A stretch of 52,685 nucleotides of DNA from Bacteroidales bacterium (GTDB lineage Bacteria > Bacteroidota > Bacteroidia > Bacteroidales > UBA932). How positions within the stretch are numbered: the first letter of the stretch is position 1; the number at the start of each line of letters is the position of its first letter. The translations under genes were made by a program, and so were the position numbers. The notes beneath the pieces are model-generated. The model was not told the origin of the DNA, made no database searches, and saw nothing but the letters and a program-made list of their open reading frames with translations. Below are positions 23,815-32,247 of this stretch, piece by piece. The stretch is from positions 1 through 52,685 of the forward strand of contig JAILJO010000079.1 of NCBI GenBank assembly GCA_024694675.1, written 5' to 3'.

Positions 23815-26800
23815 ATGAAAAACATGCTCAGTTCACTCCGGAAACCGGCTCTCTTCTGCCTGGCGCTGCTGGCATCGGCCGCAGTGTTTGCGCAGACGGG
23901 AAGAGTCTCCGGCAAAGTGCTTGACGAGAACGGCGAGCCTCTCATCGGGGCTGGCGTTGTAGTCAAGGGCACGACAAACGGCACCATGACCGGCCTGGAT
24001 GGCGAATTCTCGCTGGATGTCCCCAAAGGTGCGGCTCTCACGATTTCCTTCATCGGCTATCTCGACGGAGAAATCGTCCCCGGAACACGTTCCAACGTTG
24101 AAATCACGCTGGAACCGGATACAAAGCTGCTTGACGAGGTTGTCGTCATCGGTTACGGCACTGTAAAGCGCAAGGACCTCACAGGTTCCGTCGCCTCTGC
24201 CAGGGGTGAGGACATTGAGGCCCGCAAGACAACGACCCTCTCCACGGCTCTCCAAGGCTCCATGTCCGGCGTCATGGTAACCCGCGACAACTCCGCTCCG
24301 GGCGCCGGCGCAGGAAGCATCAGGGTGAGAGGTATCACCACTATCGGCACCACAGACCCGCTCATCATCGTGGACGGCGTCCAGACCTCCAGCCTCGACT
24401 ATGTGAACCCTGCCGATGTAGAGAGCATCTCCGTCCTCAAGGACGCCGCCGCTGCATCGATCTACGGTTCCAAGGCGGCTGCAGGCGTTATCCTCGTTAC
24501 TACAAAGCGCGGCGACAAGTCCTCCATGAGCCTCACTTATACCGGCGAATTCGGCATGGAAATCCCCACTGCAGAGCCCGACATGGTTGGCCTCACCCGC
24601 TATCTGGAAATGTACAACGAGCTCCTTTACAACGACAACCCCACTGCCGGTTTCTTCCAGCAGTATACTGCCGATCAGGTAAAGAACTGGGTAAAGTACA
24701 ACCAGACAGACCCCAACCACTATCCCATCACCGACTGGCGCGGCCTCATGATGAAGGACTTTGCACCCCGTACGACGCACCAGGTGGCCGTTTCCGGCGG
24801 CAACGAGATGGTAAAGACCAAGGTCTCCCTCTCCTACGACCAGGTAGACGGCCTCTACGACGGCCGTGGTTTCCAGCGTTACATGCTCAGGACCAACAAC
24901 GATTTTGTCATCATCAAGGACAAGCTCAACGCCAGCCTTGACATCAACGTGAGAAGGGGAAAGAGCCGCAGCACGGTCTACAGCCCGTTCAGCGACATGA
25001 GGAAGACTCCCGCCATCTACGCGGCAATGTGGGATGACGGCAGGATTGCCGAGGGCAAATCCGGCGCCAACCCCTACGGCCTTCTCAAAAACGGCGGCAG
25101 CAACACCTCCTGGAGCACGCAGATCGGCGGAAAGGGCATGATTGAGTTCAAACCCTTCAAGGGAATGAGCCTGCAGGCCATCATCTCCCCGTTCATCAAT
25201 TACACCAAGAGCAAGCAGTTCAAGTTGGCCACCTATTACACCCTCATGGACGACCCTGAGGCCTTTGGCGGCTGGCTCGAGGGCGGCGGCAGCACATACG
25301 CCACCAACGACCTCTCCGAAACCCGTAACGACAGCTACACCGTTACCTCCCAGCTTATCGCAAACTACAACACCACCATTGCGGAAAAGCACAACATCTC
25401 CCTCATGGCAGGTTACGAAGGATATGTGATGAAGAGCGAAAGCCTTACGGCAGGCCGTGATCAGTACGAACTCACGCAGTATCCGTACCTTAACATCGGC
25501 CCCGAGGACTATCAGACCAACTCCGGAAACGGCAGCGAGTTCACCTCCAACTCTGTCTTCGGCCGTGCCATGTATGACTTCGGCGGCAAGTATCTGCTGC
25601 AGGCGAATGTCCGTTATGACGGTTCTTCCCGCTTTGCAAAGAAGTACCGCTGGGGCCTCTTCCCTTCGGTATCGGCAGGCTGGGTGGTCACCGAAGAGCC
25701 TTTCATGAAGTCCCTGAAGCCCGTGCTTTCCTTCCTGAAGCTCCGCGCCAGCTGGGGCCAGCTTGGAAACGAGCGCATCGGCAGCAATTACTTCCCCTAC
25801 CTTGCCCTCATGACCTTCAACGACGCCCTCTTCTACAACAACGGGGAGGTCACTTCCAACAAGACCGCCGCCCAGAGAGGCCTTGCCGTTGAGGACATTA
25901 CCTGGGAAACTACCACCTCCACCGACTTCGGCCTTGATGCGACCTTCCTCAGGAACCGCCTAAAACTGGGCTTCGACTACTACATAAAGCACACCGACAA
26001 CATGCTCCTCGGCATCGAGATTCCCTGGATGATGGGTTACACCAAACCTAATACCAACGCCGGACGCATGTCCACAAGGGGCTGGGACCTCGACCTGGGC
26101 TGGAGCGACCGCAAGGGCGATTTCACCTACAGCATCAACGCCAACCTCTCCGACTTCCTGTCTGTGATGGATTACCTCAACGATGCCGATATCATCGGCT
26201 CAAGCACCATCCAGAGGGCAGGGGAGTACTATAATGCCTACTACGGCTACAAGAGCGACGGCCTCTTCCTCACACAGGAAGACGTGGACAACTCTGCAAA
26301 ACTCAACAACCAGGTCTCCGTGGGCGATGTCAAGTATGTCGATATCTCAGGCCCCGACGGTGAGCCCGACGGAAAGATTTCCCCCGAATACGACCGCGTG
26401 GTCCTGGGCAATCAGCTTCCCCGTTTCCAGTTTGGCGGCAACATCAACCTGGGATATAAGAACTGGGATATGTCCATTGCCTTCCAGGGCATCGGCAAGA
26501 AGAATTCCTACATGGGTTCTGCCATGGTCCAGCCCCTCAGGGACAACTATGGAAACATTCCCGCCATCATCGAGGACAGGTACTGGAGCGTCTTCAACAC
26601 AGACGAGGAGAATGCCCGTGCGCAGTATCCCCGCCTCACCAAGACCGGCCTTTCCAACAACTACGCCATCTCCGACTACTGGATTTTCAACGGCGCATAC
26701 TTCCGCCTCAAGAACGTCACCCTGGGTTACACCCTGCCGGAGAACGTGACTAAAATCATCGGCATGAAGAGAGTGAGGGTTTACGCCAGTGCGTCAGACC

Positions 26801-26904
26801 TCTTCTGCCTGAGCCATTATCCCAAGGGATGGGACCCTGAAATGGGTTATACCTCCTATCCTATCACCACATCGGTCCTCGCAGGTGTTTCTGTAAAATT
26901 CTAG
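23815..26904 (+). CDS. SusC/RagA-family TonB-dependent transporter
   Basis: This 1029-aa outer-membrane protein has a signal peptide (to about 26, VFAQ) and a CarboxypepD_reg-like domain (about 30-105, GRVSGKVLDENGEPLIGAGVVV). A SusC signature DEVVVIGYGTVKRKDLTGSV leads into the plug domain with IRVRGITTIGTTDPLIIVDGV and ESISVLKDAAAASIYGSKAAAGVILV in pieces. The large barrel ends LAGVSVKF, with a terminal Phe as in outer-membrane barrels. No STN domain is present, so signalling is through the HTCS rather than an anti-sigma factor. It forms the import channel with the SusD lid encoded 4 bp downstream. Confidence 0.96.
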   Translation: MKNMLSSLRKPALFCLALLASAAVFAQTGRVSGKVLDENGEPLIGAGVVVKGTTNGTMTGLDGEFSLDVPKGAALTISFIGYLDGEIVPGTRSNVEITLEPDTKLLDEVVVIGYGTVKRKDLTGSVASARGEDIEARKTTTLSTALQGSMSGVMVTRDNSAPGAGAGSIRVRGITTIGTTDPLIIVDGVQTSSLDYVNPADVESISVLKDAAAASIYGSKAAAGVILVTTKRGDKSSMSLTYTGEFGMEIPTAEPDMVGLTRYLEMYNELLYNDNPTAGFFQQYTADQVKNWVKYNQTDPNHYPITDWRGLMMKDFAPRTTHQVAVSGGNEMVKTKVSLSYDQVDGLYDGRGFQRYMLRTNNDFVIIKDKLNASLDINVRRGKSRSTVYSPFSDMRKTPAIYAAMWDDGRIAEGKSGANPYGLLKNGGSNTSWSTQIGGKGMIEFKPFKGMSLQAIISPFINYTKSKQFKLATYYTLMDDPEAFGGWLEGGGSTYATNDLSETRNDSYTVTSQLIANYNTTIAEKHNISLMAGYEGYVMKSESLTAGRDQYELTQYPYLNIGPEDYQTNSGNGSEFTSNSVFGRAMYDFGGKYLLQANVRYDGSSRFAKKYRWGLFPSVSAGWVVTEEPFMKSLKPVLSFLKLRASWGQLGNERIGSNYFPYLALMTFNDALFYNNGEVTSNKTAAQRGLAVEDITWETTTSTDFGLDATFLRNRLKLGFDYYIKHTDNMLLGIEIPWMMGYTKPNTNAGRMSTRGWDLDLGWSDRKGDFTYSINANLSDFLSVMDYLNDADIIGSSTIQRAGEYYNAYYGYKSDGLFLTQEDVDNSAKLNNQVSVGDVKYVDISGPDGEPDGKISPEYDRVVLGNQLPRFQFGGNINLGYKNWDMSIAFQGIGKKNSYMGSAMVQPLRDNYGNIPAIIEDRYWSVFNTDEENARAQYPRLTKTGLSNNYAISDYWIFNGAYFRLKNVTLGYTLPENVTKIIGMKRVRVYASASDLFCLSHYPKGWDPEMGYTSYPITTSVLAGVSVKF

Positions 26905-26908
26905 GAAT

Positions 26909-28612
26909 ATGAAAAAGATAGCATACATACTCTTTGCGGCTGCGATCATCTCTTCATGCATCTCAATGGACATTACTCCGAAGAGCCAGGGAAGCAGCGC
27001 TTCCTGGTACACCACTGAGACAGAACTCAACATGGCAGTGAATGAGTTCTATATCCTGGGATACTGGGACTACACCATCAGCCACGAGCAGTGGAGCGAC
27101 AACTTCACCTACCGCAACACCAACCGTAACGACATCATTGAAGGTACCGTCACCGGCCAGACCTGGGACGCCTACCATATCTGGGAGCAGGCCTACAAAC
27201 TCATCTCCCGCGCGAACTCTCTTCTGGAAAACTGCCACCGTGCCCTTGAAGCCGGCATGTCCGAAGAAAAAGTGAACCGCTACAAGGCCGAGGCCTGTTT
27301 TGCCAGAGCCTGCAAGTACGGAGACCTTGCCTTCTATTTCGGAGATGTTCCCTATATCGACAAGTACCAGACTATCCAGGAGGCCGAACAGAACGGCCGC
27401 ACCCCCATCAATACCGTGAAGGCCAATCTCTATGCCGATTTTGACTTCGCCGCGCAGTACCTTCCCGAAAGCTATGTGGGCGCTTCCGTACACTTCACCA
27501 AGGGCGCCGCTCTTGCCATGAAGGCACGCTATGCCCTCTGGCTCGGAGACTTCGATATCGCCGCGCAGGCCGCAAAGGACTGCATGGACCTTGGTGTCTA
27601 TTCCCTCCAGGCCGACTATTCCGACATCTTCTGGCAGAGCACCGGTCTCATCGACGAGAAAATCTTCGCCATTCCCCGTTCCATCGAGGCAAGCGTTGTC
27701 CTGGACGTATGGTATGTGAACAACTCCCTGCCCAGGAATGCAGGCGGTTATGCGGCCTACACCCCTTCATGGGACCTTCTCGCATCATACCTCTGCACCG
27801 ACGGCCTTCCCATCGACGAATCTCCTCTGTTTGACAGCAAGAATCCCTTCAAGAACCGCGACCCCCGCTGCGCCAAGACCATCGTGGAGTTCGGCTCGGT
27901 GCACTGTGACTTCGTTTACGACCCTTCACCTGCCGCCACCACTACCACCAAGGCTTCCACCGGGGCTTCCCAGTCCAACCAGGACAGCCGCGCCGTCAAC
28001 CAGTACGCTTCCTTCAACGGCCTCCTTCTCAAGAAGGGCGTGGACATGAGCTACACCGAAAACGGCAAGCAGGTGCAGAGCGACTTCCTCATCATGCGCT
28101 ATGCCGATGTCCTCCTCATGTATGCCGAGGCCAAGATCGAGCTTAACGAGATCGACGCCAGCGTCCTAAATGCGATCAACGCCGTCCGTGCCCGTGCATA
28201 TGGCGTGAATGCCGCCAATACCGGCCTGTATCCCGCCGTGACCGCAACGGACCAGGCCACCCTCAGGAAGGCCGTCCGCATTGAGCGCCGCATGGAGCTT
28301 GCATTCGAGTGCCTCCGTTATGAGGACCTCATCCGCTGGCGCCTTGCAGAAAAGGCTCTCAATACCTACAACTACATCAACCTCGAACCTACCGACTGCC
28401 TGAACAAGGTAGTGAACAAGGACTACTGGTTCTGGGGCATCACTCCCAGCATCGACGAGGACGGCATTGCCGATTTCTCTGCCCTCTTTGATGCCGGCCT
28501 TTGCCAGACTGGAGCAAAGCGCAACTTCCCCGCAAGGCAGTATCTGCTTCCCATCCCCACCCATGACATCGAACTCTCCGGTGGAAATCTTGTAAACAAT
28601 GAAGGTTATTGA
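26909..28612 (+). CDS. SusD/RagB-family glycan-binding lipoprotein
   Basis: This 567-aa lipoprotein has lipobox ISSC (Cys17). It contains TPR-like helical segments (YHIWEQAYKLISRANSLLENC, EACFARACKYGDLAFYFGDVPYI in pieces), AALAMKARYALWLGDFDIAAQ, the C-terminal RxxADVLLMYAEAKIELNE and RAxxYG blocks, and RIERRMELAFECLRYEDLIRW in pieces, which is the SusD RxxELxxExxRxxDLxRW motif. It ends with RQYLLPIPTHDIELSGG. It acts as the surface lid that delivers glycan to SusC. It is translationally close to SusC (4-bp gap). Confidence 0.96.
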   Translation: MKKIAYILFAAAIISSCISMDITPKSQGSSASWYTTETELNMAVNEFYILGYWDYTISHEQWSDNFTYRNTNRNDIIEGTVTGQTWDAYHIWEQAYKLISRANSLLENCHRALEAGMSEEKVNRYKAEACFARACKYGDLAFYFGDVPYIDKYQTIQEAEQNGRTPINTVKANLYADFDFAAQYLPESYVGASVHFTKGAALAMKARYALWLGDFDIAAQAAKDCMDLGVYSLQADYSDIFWQSTGLIDEKIFAIPRSIEASVVLDVWYVNNSLPRNAGGYAAYTPSWDLLASYLCTDGLPIDESPLFDSKNPFKNRDPRCAKTIVEFGSVHCDFVYDPSPAATTTTKASTGASQSNQDSRAVNQYASFNGLLLKKGVDMSYTENGKQVQSDFLIMRYADVLLMYAEAKIELNEIDASVLNAINAVRARAYGVNAANTGLYPAVTATDQATLRKAVRIERRMELAFECLRYEDLIRWRLAEKALNTYNYINLEPTDCLNKVVNKDYWFWGITPSIDEDGIADFSALFDAGLCQTGAKRNFPARQYLLPIPTHDIELSGGNLVNNEGY

Positions 28613-28616
28613 TACC

Positions 28617-30242
28617 ATGAAGAAGGTAATTATAGCAGTTGCAGCAGCTCTCGTGGCCTTTGGCGCCTGCACAAGCTGCATAAAGCACAACATAGACAAC
28701 TCCTACTCGAAGTCCAACTCCATCATGGAGATCAAGGCTTCGGCCACCTCAGTCGTCCTGGATGAAACGAAGCCCGACGACGTCGTCCTCACCATAAGCT
28801 GGAATCCGGCCTATGACTACGGTGACGACTATGTGATGACCTATGAATACTCCGTTGAGGTTCCTACCTCCAAGGCATCGGCCCTCACCGAATACGAGGA
28901 TGACGGCAACTTCACCCGCAGCTACACCAACAAGCAGCTTCAGGACATGCTCACGGGCCATTTCGCCCAGGAAACCCGCAAGAAAGGCCAGCTCAAGTTC
29001 AGCATCTCCGCAACCTACAGCGGCCCTCGCGTGGTCCTTCCGGACATGTCCTCCGTCACCATCGACGTCAAGACCTGGGGCCCCGTGAAATTCGCGGCCG
29101 ATAAGGTCTTCATCGGTGGCAGCGCCATCGCCTCCCAGCAGGAACTCAGCCTCAGCGGCACCGTCTATACCTGGCAGGGAAGCCTCTCGAAGGGCAAGAT
29201 CAACTTCCCCATCGAGTATGAAGGCGAGAGCAACACCATCATTCCCGCCTCCGGTGCAGATACAGCCGTCTCCGGAGAAGCCCAGGCCGCCACGGCCGTT
29301 GAGGGCACATCTTCCTTCGGCTGGACCATTGCCGATGCTGACAACTACCGCGTCACCCTGAACTTCACCGCAAAGACCGTCACCGTCATCCCCACCTCCC
29401 AGATTTTCGAGGTTGAGAAGATCTTCCTTGCCGGCAGCGCAGCTCCGGGCGAGGACATCGAAGTGGCTCCCACCCTGGAGAACCCCGCAGTGTATGCATA
29501 CCACGGAGAACTCAAGGCCGGAAACCTCTATCTGCCGGTGCTCTTTGACGAAGCTACAACCCTCTCGATAGTCCCTGCAGGTGATTCCCATGCCATTGCC
29601 GACGGCGAAGCAGTCAGCTTCGGCCAGGCCCTCACCGCCAGCGCACCTTCCACCAAGTACTGGACAATCGATGCCGACGGCGTCTACCGTATCGTCATCG
29701 ACACCAATGCCAAGACCATCGCAATCTATTCTCCTGCGACAGACCCCAAGAACAAGGAAGTCTCCTACAACAACACCGTAGAGGGAATCAATCCTTACAC
29801 CCAGGAAGTAACCGAACTCTGGATGTGGGGCGGTTTCAACGCTGCCGAGAAGGATGCCGATCAGGCCAAGGCCGGCTTCATGAAGAAGTACACCCTCCAG
29901 CAGAGCGCTGCAAATCCCTATGTCTTCGTATACTTCGGAGAGGAACTTCCCAGAAAGACCGGGAACTACAACTCCAAGAATGCAGAGACCGGAGCAACCT
30001 CCGGCGCAGGCTGGCTTACCTTCCTCGTGAGCAACATTGAGAACAACGTCTATGCATACGGCTCCACTGCCGATGCCAAGCGTAACGACCACACCGGTAC
30101 CGTAGAGCCCGCCCTTGGCGAGTCATCCACCATCGTTGGCGGCCAGAGCCACAACCGCTATGCATACTTCGTTATTCCCGAAGGCGCCAACTACGTAGAA
30201 GTTGACATTGACAAAATGACAGTAGTATTTGACAAACGATAA
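28617..30242 (+). CDS. SusE-like surface glycan-binding lipoprotein
   Basis: This 541-aa lipoprotein starts at ATG 28617, four bases after the SusD stop, with signal Cys18 or Cys21 (FGACTSC). An N-terminal SusE-type domain (about 25-155) contains VVLTISWNPAYDYGDDYVMTY in pieces. Two repeated beta-domains follow: about 158-258, beginning KVFIGGSA, and about 260-372, beginning KIFLAGSA. They resemble SusE/SusF starch-binding modules, each with YTW/YHGxLKxG and YRVTLNFxAKTVTV-type strands. A distinct C-terminal domain (about 380-541) starts VSYNNTVEGINPYTQEV and includes TELWMWGGFN; it recurs in the protein at 32,248-33,843. It presumably holds glycan chains at the cell surface for SusCD. Confidence 0.85.
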   Translation: MKKVIIAVAAALVAFGACTSCIKHNIDNSYSKSNSIMEIKASATSVVLDETKPDDVVLTISWNPAYDYGDDYVMTYEYSVEVPTSKASALTEYEDDGNFTRSYTNKQLQDMLTGHFAQETRKKGQLKFSISATYSGPRVVLPDMSSVTIDVKTWGPVKFAADKVFIGGSAIASQQELSLSGTVYTWQGSLSKGKINFPIEYEGESNTIIPASGADTAVSGEAQAATAVEGTSSFGWTIADADNYRVTLNFTAKTVTVIPTSQIFEVEKIFLAGSAAPGEDIEVAPTLENPAVYAYHGELKAGNLYLPVLFDEATTLSIVPAGDSHAIADGEAVSFGQALTASAPSTKYWTIDADGVYRIVIDTNAKTIAIYSPATDPKNKEVSYNNTVEGINPYTQEVTELWMWGGFNAAEKDADQAKAGFMKKYTLQQSAANPYVFVYFGEELPRKTGNYNSKNAETGATSGAGWLTFLVSNIENNVYAYGSTADAKRNDHTGTVEPALGESSTIVGGQSHNRYAYFVIPEGANYVEVDIDKMTVVFDKR

Positions 30243-30244
30243 CC

Positions 30245-30403
30245 ATGAAAAAAACTAACCTGAAAAGGAGCTATGAGGCTCCTGTTACGGCAACCATGCT
30301 CTTAAGGGCAGAAAGGCCCTTCTGTGCCAGCGGAGACTATGAAGACGCATCCTGGACAGATCCCATCATTGACAATATTGGCGACATCGATTTTATCTTT
30401 TAG
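30245..30403 (+). CDS. Small acidic-tailed protein, family with 32,095-32,244
   Basis: This 52-codon frame, too short for most gene callers, fills the gap between SusE and the first fimbrillin-domain lipoprotein, with 2-bp and 4-bp spacings. It begins MKKTNLKRSYEAPVTATMLL and continues to an ER-x-x-CASG turn and an Asp/Ile-rich tail ending DIDFIF. It has no signal peptide or membrane helix. It aligns with the second small ORF in the pattern Y-x-x-P-V-x-x-T-x(6-7)-E-x(3-5)-S-G plus an acidic tail. Similar short proteins in other Bacteroidota often go unannotated. The function is unknown. Confidence 0.68.
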   Translation: MKKTNLKRSYEAPVTATMLLRAERPFCASGDYEDASWTDPIIDNIGDIDFIF

Positions 30404-30407
30404 GACC

Positions 30408-32093
30408 ATGAAAAAGTATGCATTTGTTTTTGCAGCACTTGCTGTAATAGCAGCAGGCTGCGCCAAGGAAGATAATATCGCTGAAAGCCAGGATATCACC
30501 TTGGAAGAGGCTTCTTCCGTAGTTTTCACTGCCGGAATCGACACCAAGGCACATATTGACGGAACCGCTGTGAAGTGGGACGCCTCCGACGCCATAACCG
30601 TCTGGAACGGAACTGACGCCGCAGAGTTCACCACTACCGACAGCGGTGCCACCGCGACCTTCACCACCACGGCAACCTTTGCCTCTGCAGCATCGTACGT
30701 GGCACTTTATCCTGCCGACGCAGGCGCCGCTTTCAGCGCCTCAGGCGTGAGCACAACCCTGCCTGAAACCCAGACTGCTGCTGCCGGCACCTTCGATCCT
30801 GCCGCCAACCTTGCAGTTGCAAGCACTACAACAACCGCGCTTGCCTTCAGCAACCTCGTGTCCTACCTCAAGTTCACCGTTCCCGCCGGAATGGACGACC
30901 TCACCTCCGTCTCCTTCAAGGGCAACGCAGGCGAGAAGGTTGCCGGCGCCGCTACAGTGAACGTCGGCACCAAGGCCCTCACAGCCACGGGTTCGGAGAC
31001 TGCCACCCTTTCCGGCACCTTCACCGAAGGCGAAACCTACTACCTTGCCATCGCTCCGCAGGAGTTCACCTCGGGTTATACCGTTACAGTCGTACGCGGC
31101 GGCGGCTCATACGACATGGTATCCAATGCCGATGTCAACTTTGCCCGCAGCGAATCCCGCAACATAGGTGACCTCTGGGACGGCAACACCGTTGCTGTCC
31201 TCTCAGGAGCCCCTGTCGCATCTCCTACAGTCATGACAAAGGTAGTTGGCGAGGACGGAAAGATTCAGTTTGACAACGTGTTCACATATCGCGGAGCCCT
31301 CAGCGCCGGTGCGCTCAATATCAACGCTGCATATACCGGAACTGCAATCCAGGGCGGCATCAATATCCCTGCCGACGGCAATTATCACGTTATGTACAAT
31401 GAGACTTCCGGCCGTATCAGGGTCTACTCCCAGGAAATGTATGTGGATTTCCTTCGCTCCAATGAGCACGGCGCTTCCGCGGCTCCCTGGAAGATGCTCA
31501 GGAACATCGATCCCGACACCGTGGACGATACCGCTCCAAACTACACCCTCGTAGACTATGACGGAAACCTCACCGGCGCAAGGTGCGACCTTACAAACTT
31601 CACCGCCTCCAATGATGATTACAAGTACAAAGGCACCGGCGGAAACGACAGGAACATGCCTTCATATTATGCCGACGACGAAGAATGGACCAAGGGCGCA
31701 CTCTATGACGGCCTCCAGATTCTCCACGCATCCGGTGCAGACTCTGACGAACTCTCCATCACCATCTCCGGCCTCAGCGCTTCCGACAAGTACGATTTCC
31801 GCCTTGTGGGTGCCAGGTTCAATGCAAGCGCCGCCGCAAGAAAGACCCAGTATGTCCTTGTGGGCGCAACAACAAGTGAGCCTCAGTATGTATTCCAGGG
31901 ATGGAAGCCTGCCAATACTGCCGCAATGGCAACTTACAATTTCATGTCAGTTCACAAAGTTGACTTCGACGGCATTTCTCCCGATGCGGAAGGAAAGGTT
32001 GTGATCAAGGTCAAGGGCGTAGATACCGGCACCCGTGCTGATGCACACCTGAATGCCCTCAGAATAGCAAGAGTGGTTTATTCCAAGAATTAA
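30408..32093 (+). CDS. Fimbrillin-domain lipoprotein with C-terminal domain X
   Basis: This 561-aa lipoprotein starts at ATG 30408, the start that gives lipobox AAGC (Cys18); an in-frame ATG at 30324 lies inside the small ORF and is rejected. A fimbrillin-like domain (about 36-257) begins SSVVFTAGIDTKA, with the same Thr-Lys-Ala motif as the pilus genes, and contains SYVALYPADAG and LVSYLKFTVPAGMDDL. A short SusE/F-like beta-domain follows (about 258-343). The C-terminal domain X (344-561) starts MYVDFLRSNEHG and includes SDKYDFRLVGARFNASAAAR. Domain X recurs at the end of the DUF4886 protein (41,725-43,296). It is probably a cell-surface glycan-binding protein of the PUL. Confidence 0.72.
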   Translation: MKKYAFVFAALAVIAAGCAKEDNIAESQDITLEEASSVVFTAGIDTKAHIDGTAVKWDASDAITVWNGTDAAEFTTTDSGATATFTTTATFASAASYVALYPADAGAAFSASGVSTTLPETQTAAAGTFDPAANLAVASTTTTALAFSNLVSYLKFTVPAGMDDLTSVSFKGNAGEKVAGAATVNVGTKALTATGSETATLSGTFTEGETYYLAIAPQEFTSGYTVTVVRGGGSYDMVSNADVNFARSESRNIGDLWDGNTVAVLSGAPVASPTVMTKVVGEDGKIQFDNVFTYRGALSAGALNINAAYTGTAIQGGINIPADGNYHVMYNETSGRIRVYSQEMYVDFLRSNEHGASAAPWKMLRNIDPDTVDDTAPNYTLVDYDGNLTGARCDLTNFTASNDDYKYKGTGGNDRNMPSYYADDEEWTKGALYDGLQILHASGADSDELSITISGLSASDKYDFRLVGARFNASAAARKTQYVLVGATTSEPQYVFQGWKPANTAAMATYNFMSVHKVDFDGISPDAEGKVVIKVKGVDTGTRADAHLNALRIARVVYSKN

Positions 32094-32094
32094 G

Positions 32095-32244
32095 ATGATG
32101 AAAAAGACAAATAATGAGTGGGGGAGAGAGTATTTCTCCCCCGTATGCGAAACCATCATGGTACAGATGGAAACAACCATAATGAGCGGTACCGGCGGCT
32201 GGGGAGACGGCATCATTAATGAAGACGGTCAGGGAGATTTCTAG
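32095..32244 (+). CDS. Small acidic Gly-rich protein, family with 30,245-30,403
   Basis: This 49-codon frame starts one base after the preceding stop (ATG 32095, or 32098) and ends 3 bp before the next gene. It carries EYFSPVCETIMVQMETTIM in its middle, then SGTGGWGDG and an acidic ending GQGDF. The pattern matches the first small ORF of the cluster, and each sits directly before a fimbrillin-domain lipoprotein gene. It has no export signal. The repeated pairing suggests a linked role (regulation, chaperone or coupling of translation), but nothing is known. Confidence 0.68.
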   Translation: MMKKTNNEWGREYFSPVCETIMVQMETTIMSGTGGWGDGIINEDGQGDF

Positions 32245-32247
32245 GCT

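Noticed and set aside
23833..25392. 519-codon open frame antisense to the SusC gene (and similar long antisense frames at 28,749-30,092, 37,912-39,138, 7,546-8,658)
   Set aside because: The opposite strand encodes clear family proteins with signal peptides and motifs. The antisense products show no domains and arise from the strong GC-ending codon bias that depletes stops on the other strand.
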